Below are positions 35,580 to 54,700 of a stretch of DNA of 64,000 bases, piece after piece. Source of the DNA: Symbiodinium natans (taxonomy: Eukaryota > Sar > Dinophyceae > Suessiales > Symbiodiniaceae); the NCBI GenBank assembly GCA_905221605.1, contig CAJNDS010002387.1:186001-250000 (forward strand). The letters are read 5' to 3'. The number at the start of each line of letters is the position of its first letter. The stretch's first letter is position 1. The position numbers were made by a program, and so were the translations under genes. A model generated the notes under the pieces. That model was given only the letters and a program-made list of their open reading frames with translations. It searched no databases and was not told the origin of the DNA.

Positions 35580-36010
35580 AACCTCAACCCTAAACCCTAG
35601 GCCTACGTAGGCACTACCTTGCGCGCTAGATTTGCACAGGCCTTGGCGTAGCTTCCGTGCACCCTCGAGAACCTTTACAAGCCTGTATGGCCTACAGAAT
35701 ACAACCTATAATCTGTATAACCTGTAGAACATGCGTGATTATCCTACAACCTAGATGAGCTATGTGATCTATGCCGCCTGGCCTAGATGACCCTTTCAAG
35801 AACCCCCCTGCACAAACCAAATTCTCCACTCGCCCTCCCTGCTGAGAGCTTGTGGGACCCTAGGTTCTCCGACTTCAGCCGACGTGGGGAGCTGAGTTGA
35901 GTACCCAATGGCTCCCGGCTTGTGTTGGGGCGGGGGTTGTTGTGTCTCTATTCTAACCAGCTAAGTTTAGAGCAACCCTCGCAGATATCTATGTATGTAT
36001 GTGTATATAC
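35580..36010. other. Non-repeat intergenic stretch
   Basis: Mixed-composition DNA with short CCTAYAAMCCT-like motifs at 35690-35800. No convincing coding frame. Confidence 0.4.
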
Positions 36011-36290
36011 ATATAATTATCAATATATATATATCTATATCTGTTTATATTTATATTTATTTACATTTATTAATTTATTCATTGATTTATATTTATATTT
36101 ATATTTATATGTATGTTTATATTTATATTTATATACATTTATTAATTTATTCATTGATTTATATTTATATTTATATTTATATTTATATTTATATTTATAT
36201 TTATATTTATATTTATATTTATATTTATATTTATATTTATATGTATGTTTATATTTATATTGATACTTGTATTTATACTTATATTTACAT
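36010..36290 (+). repeat. AT-rich microsatellite (TATATT)n
   Basis: Long run of TATATTTA-type units; open frames through it (Tyr/Ile/Leu or Lys/Tyr only) are artefacts. Confidence 0.95.
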
Positions 36291-37179
36291 TCTATTTGTA
36301 TTTGTTTGTTATACTCATATTTGCTTATCTCTGTATATATATATAGAATACATATATTCATATTTTTAAATTAAAGTCACCGTATGACACCAGAGGATCC
36401 AGAGGTGCCAGCATTGCTCGTTGTGCTGCCTGAGTAAGGTTGATATGTTCAGGCCAAATGCTCGCGAGGGCGTTTTAGGGGTACTGAGGTGGTCTTGAAC
36501 CCTATAAACCCTAAACCCGCAAACGCTAAGACCTAAGCCGTCAACCTTATGGTTGCTGATAACTTCCAATCCAAAGTGCCCCGAGACAAGTGCTGTGGCC
36601 CGTGTTCCTGGAGCAACATCCCAGACGGATACAATCCTGAGCGTCCATATACCCCTTGGCATGTACCTGGGCCCTCAAGCTGCCTGTAGGATGGGAACCC
36701 GTTAAGCCTCACATAGATACTATACGGGCACATGGACTCTGATGGAACCCTGAACCTTAAACCCCAAACCCCCTAAACATCCCTTAAACCTGAACCTCTT
36801 TAAATCAAGGAGCCCCTTGAAGGCCCACATAGATTCTACATGGGTACATGGACTCTTTGGGCAATTGTTCAAAAGAGGCTCTGTCGACAGTGGAGTAGAC
36901 CTCAGGACGGCGATCCCTTGCCCAGGCGCCTTCTACAGGCAGGTTTCGGGTTTAGGGTTGAGGGTTTAGGGTGTAGGGTTTGGGGTGTAGTGTTTAGGGT
37001 TTAGGGTTTATGGTATGGCTCAACATCATAATGGATTGTGTAGGAACTCGCCGGATCTCTGGGGACAGCATTGAGGAGTGGAGGTTCGCAACTTGTTGTC
37101 TCGAAATATGTGCAAGTGCAAGTACCTGCTTTTTGTATTGTGTGAATATACACAAACACGCTGATACAACATATTTACA

Positions 37180-37680
37180 AATCTACATATATACGAATAT
37201 ACGCATAGATGTGTGTATATATATATATAGATACAGATATTTTCAATAGGTTTTGTGCAAGAACATATATATATATATATATATATCACATCATACCGTA
37301 TGATGTGATATTATATTATGTTACATTACATTATATTATATTATATTATATTATATGAGAGTTGATTACTTGTATCATATCATGTTCTATGATATTATAT
37401 TGTGTTTTTGTTAGATTATATTATGTTGTCTTATTTTATCTTGAATTATATCATATAACATGTCAGTATATTATCTGGTATTCGATTACATTATATCCTA
37501 TTATATTGTATTGTGTTACATTTATTGATATGAAATTCGATTATAGTATGACATATATTATGTTAGATTAAAGAACATTATATGACATTGTCTCATATTT
37601 GTTGTTCTGTTATACTTTATTGTTCTTATTATATCATATTCGAGCATATGATATTACATTTGATTATTTTATGTCATAAC
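37180..37680. repeat. AT-rich tract with (TA)n and TATTATAT units
   Basis: Dinucleotide TA run at 37263-37286, then about 400 nt of degenerate TTATATTA units. No coding content. Possibly an unwinding element or low-complexity intergenic DNA. Confidence 0.85.
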
Positions 37681-37867
37681 ATGAATTTTATACATGTATG
37701 TATGTATGTGTATGTGTAAGAGTGTGTCTATGTGTATGTGCATGGGCATGTGCATGTGCATCTTCATCTGCATGCACATGCACACGTGTAACGTGTTTTT
37801 TGCATATGTACATGCATACCGAAACCCAAGTCGTGAGACCATTGGCGTTTTGAGCATGGCCTGACAG

Positions 37868-37919
37868 GCAGCCCGGGCAGTCAACGTGAAGCTGGTGCAG
37901 GAGTCTCTGCTTATCAAGA
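37868..37919 (+). CDS. Candidate exon, unidentified gene
   Basis: After GACAG the frame reads AARAVNVKLVQESLLIK, followed by a perfect TTTAGGG array. The pattern matches confirmed exon islands. Confidence 0.35.
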
Positions 37920-37932
37920 TTTAAGGTTTGGG

Positions 37933-38024
37933 TTTAGGGTTTAGGGTTTAGGGTTTAGGGTTTAGGGTTTAGGGTTTAGGGTTTAGGGTTTAGGGTTTAG
38001 GGTTTAGGGTTTAGGGTTTAGGGT
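37933..38024 (+). repeat. (TTTAGGG)n array
   Basis: About 13 perfect heptamers directly after a coding-like stretch at 37868-37919. Confidence 0.9.
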
Positions 38025-38561
38025 TTTAAGGCTTGGTGCACAGGGTCGATCAGGTTCCACATCTTCGATGGGCCCTTCATGAACCACTCCCTTTACCAAG
38101 TACACCCCTCAACCTTGGGATCCTAAACCCTCACGACGGCTTGGCCTTCTATAGGCCCTGCAGCTTACCGGTTCTTGGTAGGGAATTAGGGAATTAGGTA
38201 CCTTAGATGATCCTTTTAAAGGGTATGCATAGGGGGATATAGGGCCTACAGGGTACCTGATTCCCTCGTTCCTGGCTAGGATGTTCGAGGCCTTCCAGTG
38301 CGTTTCGGGTTGTCTGCACGGAATGGCACCCCCCCTCCAACCCTAAATCCAAGATTGTCTCGTACTTCTCGCCGCCCTGAACCCTACAAACCCTGAACCC
38401 TGACCCCAAGACTCTAATTCAACAGAAACCCTATAAACTCTGAACCCTGAACCCCTAAGCCCTACTTTAACCAAAAAAGCCCTATAAACACTGAACCCTG
38501 AACCCCCTAAACCCTAGCCCTAAACCCTAAACCCTGACCCCCGAACGTGGACCATGGTCAG

Positions 38562-47035
<8,474 letters not shown>

Positions 47036-47039
47036 GCCA

Positions 47040-48718
47040 GCCCCGAACCTCTTTGGGGTTTAGGGTTTGGGGTTTAGCGTTTGGGATTTAGGGTTCGGGT
47101 TTAGGGCTGTGGGACTCAAAGGGTCTTTGGGGATCGGGGTGTAGGGTTTAGAGGTTTAGGGGCTTAGGCTTATTAGGGCTCCCTAAACCCTAAACCCTTT
47201 ACACATGCCACGGAACCTCTAAGACACCCCAGTGCCATGAACCACTTGCAGGGTCCCTAAGAGTTTAGGGTTTAGGGTTTTGGGAATACTTGACCTGAAA
47301 GTACGTCCTGCAAAGGAAAATTGGGGCCCAAGTATATCATAATCAGGTACATGGACCCTTAGGAGGTCTTTGGGAGTGTATGGCGAGCCTTGGGTTCCGG
47401 TTGAGCGTTTAGGATAGGGTTCTCAGAGGCTGCTTAATGGTTTTGGGGTTCGGGCTGAGTGCCTGTTGAGGGTTTCGGGGTTTCAGATTCCGCGTTCGTA
47501 GGTTTTATCGGATCCAGCTTCAGGCTTAAGAACCAGGGTTTTCGGGTTTATAGGGTTTAAAGACATCGAGCCTGCGCCCCCAACACCCCAAAGTAAGGGC
47601 CCTGGCAGTTTTGGCTCAGAGTGGGAGTGCTGGAGCATCGCTACCCCCAGGCCTCAATCGTTTATAGGGTTTAGGGTTTAGGGTTTAGGGTTTAGGGTTT
47701 AGGGTTTAGGGTTGAGGGGATTGATTTGAGTTTAAAGTTCTATGGGTTTTAATGCGGATTCAGCTCTGTTGACCCATAGCAGTTGGATTTTCTATAGGGC
47801 CCCCGAACCACCCCGCATGTGAGGTCCTGTTCCTTTTACGAAATTTGGTGGGAGTGTGTCCGTCCTGCTGGGGATACTGGTAAGAATGCCCTACCAATCT
47901 TCTTTCTCCAAGCAACATGAACTGGCACCCCATACCCTACAACTGGAACCTTTTGGGGCCACCTCCATGACCCTATACTCCTGGGTTTCGGAGTACTATA
48001 CTTTAGTACTTTGTTTTTTGTTGGCTCAGGGTTCCGATTATAGCTACTTATCCCTACAAAGTATAGGATTTTTTCTCCAGGGTCTACTCGAAGAGGTAGA
48101 CTCAAAGGACTGAGAACTCCTGATTTGTTCAGGGTTAGGGCTGCAGGTTGGCATTCGGGGCGTGTTGAGGGTTGTTTGAGGGTTTTGGGGTGCAGCCATC
48201 TTTGGATGCTGGATGCTGCCCTCACTCCCTTTTTGGGGGGTTAGGTTCCCTTATGAGCCTCATTCGACAACAACCATAGACAACAAATGCAAGTTTTCAT
48301 TACTAGGTGACCGGGCAGCCCACTGGAGGAGCGTACCGGCCTTCTTTTTTAAGTTTCTCAGCTGTGGCGTGGAACAGAGCTTGCAGTAGGAAGCTCGTGT
48401 GACGCTTTTCCCCTTTTATGGTTTCACTGTCCAGCAAACAAGGTCTCCGGATTATGTCTGGCCACGGTTCAGGGTTCAACTGTCCTGGGGCACAGAGGTA
48501 CCTTCATTCAGCCGCCTCGACTCTGATATACAGGAGTCCAATGGCATGCCGGCGTGATTTGAGTGTCAATCCCACTCAACATCGCATGACGCCAAACTCT
48601 TAGCCACTAAACGTGTTACAGCCGGTCTTATCCTCAACCCCAAACCCCAAAGCCTAAGTCCTCTCAAAACCGGAAAACCCCAAGCCCCAAACCCCGAACG
48701 GCTGGCGAGGCACCAGCA
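47040..48718. other. Spacer between ankyrin gene and peroxiredoxin gene
   Basis: Decayed TTTAGGG repeats to about 47715, then about 900 nt of unique sequence with no recognised coding region, and short CCCCAAA repeats at 48636-48695 just before the peroxiredoxin ATG. The peroxiredoxin promoter and leader acceptor should lie here; no TATA-like or TTTT-box motif could be assigned with confidence. Confidence 0.5.
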
Positions 48719-51700
48719 ATGGCAGGGCGACTGCTGGCGTTCGCGGCGGCCTGCTGGGCAGCGCAGGCCGCGCCACTGAGGAGGGCTTGTTGCTTTTGGG
48801 GGCTTGTTAAACGCTAGGGCCCACACTTGACCCTAGACCCTAGACCCTAAACCCTAAACCCTAAACCCTAAACCCTAAACCCTAAACCCTAAACCCTAAA
48901 CCCTAAACCCTAAACCCTAAACCCTAAACCCTAAACCCTAAACCCTAAACCCTAAACCCTAAACCCTAAACCCTAAACCCTAAACCTAACCCTAAACCCT
49001 AAACCCTAAACCCTAAACCCTAAACCCTAAACCCTAAACCCTAAACCCTAAACCCTAAACCCTAAACCCTAAACCCTAAACCCTAAACCCTAAACCCTAA
49101 ACCCTAAACCCTAAACCCTAAACCCTTAGCCATTGGTGCCCAGGCGAAGCTCCTGATTCAGAAGGATGCTCCTGGCTTCGAACTCCCCGCAGCGATGCCG
49201 GACGACCAGACCAAGACGATCTCCCTGAAGGTCTCGGGTGGCTGAAGAGGGTTTAGGGTTTAGGGTTTAGGGTCTAGGGTTTAGGGTTTAGAGTCTAGGG
49301 TTTGCGGTTTACGGTTTACAGTCATAGAATTGTATACTTGGTAGCCCAGTGATGCCCTTTTCCCGTCTTTTGCTTCAAGGCCCCCTGATAAAGTACCTAA
49401 ACCCTAAACCCTAGGCCCTAAACCCTTGTTTGGGGCGGCTGTAGAGGATTTGTTTGGCGCTGTCGGCTTACAAAGGGGTTCGATCCTGAGGATGTAGGGC
49501 CATAGAGTCGACAGATCCGAAAAGAGGTTTCCCTGATTGAATCCCTAAACCCGAAACCCTAAACCCGACGCCGCAAGGACCTGGCCCTGACTTTAGGGCT
49601 CGAGGCTCGAGCCCTCCCCCCCACCGACCTTAAGCCCAAGATACCTTTGCCTTGAAACAAAATAAGGCTTCCCATACAGAAATAAATAAGAAAATATAAG
49701 AAAAAATATATATATATATATATATACATATATATATGTAAGGTTAGGTGTGTGTATATAAATATTTATTGATTTATGTAAGTATGTGTATATATATATA
49801 TATACCTATATGTATTCCCACTCACACACATTTTTTGGTTTAAGGGCTTGGGGGTTTAGGCTTCTTAGGGTGGTTTCATGGTCCCTTCATATGGCCCCTT
49901 AAATGGGGACCTTATATACCCTGTAGCACCCAGTGGCCCATACTTCAGCACCCTTTAAGGAGGTAAGGGACCGTATTCAGGGCCCATATAACCACCCTTA
50001 GATAGGCTATTTTGCCCCTGAGGCTTTGCATTCTCAGGGAAGTTCTGCTCCAAAGCTGATGCTTCACAAAGGGGACGCCGACTTACGTTGCGAACCCGAA
50101 AAAATGTTTAGGGTTTAGGGTTTATGAAACACACCCTTTCAAAAGCCCCAGACTCTTGGTGCAAGGAGCCTAAGCCCTAAACAGACCTGCACCCCGAACA
50201 CTGCAGATTTTAGATGGTCTCAAGGCTGTTTTAAAAGAGGTTCAGAAGACTGAAAGTGTGTAAACCCTAAAGCCTACACCCGAAACCCCTCTTGAACTGC
50301 CCTGAAAAGGACTACAAGGGCAAGTACGTGATCTTGTTCTTCTACCCTTTTGACTTCACCTTCGTGTGCCCCACAGAGCTCCTTGGCTTAGGACTTAGGG
50401 TTTAGGGCTTGGGGTTTAGGGTGTAGGGCTTAGGGTGTAGGGCTTAGGGTTTAGGGCTTAGGGTTTAGGGTTGAGGATTTAGGGTTTAGGGATTGTGGAA
50501 CTCCACAAGCCCTCATAACTGACGTGGGGTTCAGGGTTTAGTTGGAGGTTCAGTTATAAGCGGGGTTACAAGTACTGTAAATAAGGTTAGCACCAGTTAT
50601 AGCTGTACTGGCCATAATCATGACCCTAACACCTAAACCCAAAACCCTGGGTTAACAGTTAGGGATTCTGGCTGGTTCTTAGTAGCGAACCAGGGAATGA
50701 GGTACCCTATATAATCCCTTAAAGGGTGTATATGGGGCCCTAATTCCCCCCCCCCCTCCCATTTTCCTACGAAGAGCCAGGGGCGATTTTCCGGCACAGG
50801 ATCTTTGCAACGACCGTAATCATAACCCTAAACCCTCAACCCTAAACCCTAAACCTATTAAACCCTAAACCCTCAACCCTGGATTTAAGGATTTCCCTCC
50901 AACTCACTGTTGGGAGGCTCATTCCCCCATTCCCTACTAACCAACAGTACTTTACTTCTTAGCCAGTTATAACTGTACTTATATCTGGACTTCTAACCAT
51001 ATTGGGGCGCTTAAGGGGCTGAGAAGTCGGCTATAAGTGGGTGATAAGTACAGTAACAATTGGTTAATAAGTACCATGAACCTCCAAGAAAGATAACCCC
51101 CTGGTTCTTAGTAGGGAATGGGGAGAACCAGGTACCCCAAATGATCCCTGAAAGGGTAAAAAATAAGGGGGATACAGGGTACCTCATTCTCTACTAAGAA
51201 CCTCCACGAAGGTATTAGGATCATGGCCTTCAACAGCAACCCTAAACCCTGAACCCTAAACCCCAAACCCCAAACCCCAAACCCTAACCATGAGCCTCCA
51301 AGCATTAGGATCATGGCCTTCAACAGCGTGGTGGAGGATCTGCGCGGCAAGGGAGCAGAGGTGCCAAACAAGCTTCCGGGGGAGTTCGAAGGATTGAAGC
51401 CCTAAACCCTAAACCCTAGACCCTCAGCTTAGCACCCTAGGTTCTGGCTTTGGTACTTTGGGGATTTCACGCAGCCAGAACCCCGGGACTCAGGGTTGCA
51501 TGTTAGGGTTTGGGGTTCAGGGTTCAGGGTTTAGGGTTTAGGGTTCAGGGTTTAGGGTTTAGGGTTTAGGGTGCAACCACCACCTCCAAATTAAGCCCTC
51601 TCCCAAAAAAGAAAAAAACTAAACCCCAAGCCCTAAACCGTTTGAAGAGTGGCAGGGGCCCAATTCTAAGGGACCAGGCGACTCTCCCAAAAAAGAAAAC

Positions 51701-54700
51701 AACTAAACCCCAAACCCTAAACCGATTGAAGAGTGCCAGCGGCCCAAATATAAGGGACCAGCAAAGTTCTTCGTGCTCGCACCCTGCGCGGCAGGTGCTG
51801 GGAGTGTCCACCGACTCGGTACACTCGCGCCTAAGCTGCGGCTAGGGTTTAGGGTTTAGGGTTTAGGGTTTAGGGTTTAGGGTATAGGGTTTAGGGTTTA
51901 GGGTTTAGGGTTTAGGGTTTGGGGTTTAGGGTTTGGGGTTTGGGGTTTAGGGTTTCGGGTTTGGGGTTTGCAGTTTGGGGTTTAGGGTTTAGGGGTTCAG
52001 GTTGTGCAGTTTAGGGTCCAGGGTTTAAGGGGGGCGTTGCCAGAAAGCTTGCGGATGATCGTGCTTAAATGACTGGTTCGGCTTCAGGATCGACATCTAT
52101 ATGATTATATGATTGTACGTACTTTTATTCCATTGATATATATATATATATATGAGCATATTAAGCTATTTCCTGTTTTTGCTTATAAAATTATAGTGCC
52201 ATATGATATCAGATTACACGATATCGTACCTGATAATTCACTGTCACCCAACCCCCAAGCCTCTGCAGATCCAAACGTACCGCCTCCACATGTTTTGCAG
52301 TTTTGCAGGGTTTGGAGTTGAGGGCTTAGGGCTTAGGGCTTAGGGTTTAGGGTTTAATGTGGTATCCTGATTAGTGTGGGCCCCCCCCCCCCCCAAACTA
52401 AATCCACCCCCGCAATAGTGTCACCAAAAAAAGGGACCCCCCCAAGCTAATTTCGGCCCCGGGCCCCCGCCTCCGGCTCCTCTTCATTTCCTCTTCGCTC
52501 CTCTTCCCTCTCCTCTTCCTCTGGGGATGACAGCTCAGAACTCCGACTTGAAGCTGCTCTTCTTTTGCTCTTTTCTTTCATCATCTTGTTCTCTTTTTCT
52601 CTCTCTTCCGAAACCCATGCCCGAAAAACTTTACTTTATTGTGGGGGGGGCAATCGAATTTTTGTCTCCTGAATAATTTTTGGAAAACTTTTCATTATTG
52701 GAGGGGTCCAGACTAATCAGGATACGACATTAGGGCTTAGCACAGCAGAATGAACGAAACGCTCAGGTGGGCAGGGGGTGGGGGGGGAGGGTGAGTGTTT
52801 CGATATGTTTAGGGTTTCCCTCAAACCCCAAACCCTCAACCCTCAACCCTTAACTAACCCGAAAGCCTAAGCCCTCCCTAAACCCTAAACCCTAAACCCT
52901 AAACCCTAAACCCTAAACTCTAAACCCTAAACCCTAAACCCTAAACCCCAAACCCTAAACCCTAAACCCTAAACCCTAAACCCTACCCCCTAAACCCTAA
53001 ACCCCAGGCACTTGGCGTACCGGCGTTTGGAGCCATCGCAGGGCGGCGGCCCGACCCAGCTGGCAGGGTGTTTTGGTTCGGGGTTTAGGGGTTTGAGGGT
53101 CTAGGAGGATAGGGTTTTGGGTGTAGCAGTATAGGGTTTTAGGGTTTAGGGTTTGGGAGTATAGGGCTTTAGAGGGTTTAGGAGTGTACTGTAGGGTTTT
53201 CGGGCGTGGGGGTGAAGGGGTTTAGGGCTTTAGGGTTCAGGGGTGTAGGGTTTGTTTTAGGGGATTAGGGTTTTAGGGTTTCGGGGTATGCAGGTATAGG
53301 AGTTTAGGGGTTTGGGTGTTTAGGGGTTTAGAGTGCGTAGGATTTTGGGCTTTGGGTTGAGGGTTGCAGGTTGGATTTAGGGTTTAGGTTTCAGGGTCTT
53401 GGGTTTAGGGTTTAGGGTTTAGGTCTAAGCAAAAACCTGATGGCCCCAGCCAGTGCAGCTCCACCCCCCCCCCCCTTCCCCCCAACTTTGCTGAAATCTC
53501 CGTGGGGGCAGACCAGGCATTGGCAAGATTAAGTTCCCATTGCTGTCCGACTTCAAGAAGGACCCTCCGCTTTTGAGATGGGGTTTCTGGAGCTCAGGAG
53601 ATGGCATTCTGGCGGGGTTTGGGGTGTAGGGTTTAGGCTAAAGGGGGAGCGACCTTCAACCCTAAAAGCCCTAAGGCCCCAAAAGTTCCTCGGTTGTGCA
53701 GGAGACCCCAAAACCCAAAAAACTGTCCTGAAAGTGGATTCCGCATCCCTAAACCCTATAAACCCTAAACCTCAAACCCTAACCCTAAACTCTAAACCCT
53801 AAACCTCAAACCTAACCCCCCCCCTTGGCGCTCAGCGCCCCTAGACCTGTTTGGGACAGCCTGAAGCCTGGCCGTAGGCCGGATCCCTGAACCCGAGACG
53901 TTGCCCTTGCCCCCGTGGTTCGCGACCCGGTTTAGGGTTTAGGGTTTGGCGTTTAGGGTTTAGGGTTTAGGGTTTGGGGTTTAGGGCTGTGATAGGGCGT
54001 AGGTGCTGTGGAGGTTAGGTTTCGGAACAAGCTCGCAAGCGTTTCATGAAAGGAGGTCACTGCACCACCTTCTTGACCGTTTCAAACCCTAAACCCTAAG
54101 CCCCAAACCCCAGACCCTGAACCCGGAGCCCTAAACCCTAAACCCTAGCCCTAAACCCTAAACCCCAAACCCTAAACCCTAAACCCTGTCTTTCAGGAAG
54201 CCTCAGAGGCCTACGACGTCCTGGCAGACGACGGCTCCTCCCACCGCGGTCTCTTCCTCATCGACAAGGCCTAGGATTTAGGATCGTTTAGGGTTTGGGG
54301 TTTAGGGTTTAGGGTTTAGGGCTAGGGTTTAGGGTTTGGGGTTTAGGGTTTGGGGTTTGGGGTTTGGGGTTTAGGGTTTGGGGTTTCGGGTTTAGGATTT
54401 GGGGTTTGGGGTTCGTGGTTTAGGGTTTGGGGTTTGGGGTTTAGGGTTTGGGGTTTAGGGTTTGGGGTTTAGGGTTTAGGGTTTGGTGTTTGGGGTTTAG
54501 GGTTTGGGGCTTAGGGTTCAGGGTTTGGGGTTTAATTAGGGTTTGGGGTTTTGGGGTTTAGGGGCTGAAGCAAGAAGCATTTCGAGCCCTGCTTAGCCTT
54601 TTTGGACTTCAGCGTGCTGCTGAATAAGGCCTAAACCCTAAATCCTAAACCCAAAACCCTAAACCCTAGACCCTAAATCGGCAGGGTTTAGGGTGTAAGA

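Noticed and set aside
36010-36369. Tyr/Ile/Leu- and Lys/Tyr-rich open frames of over 100 codons
   Set aside because: They are translations of a TATATT microsatellite in several frames.
53578-53640. Extension of peroxiredoxin exon 53517 into the sequence after FKK
   Set aside because: The next conserved block ([13 protein letters not shown]) is supplied in frame by exon 54197-54268, so the sequence after 53560 is intron.
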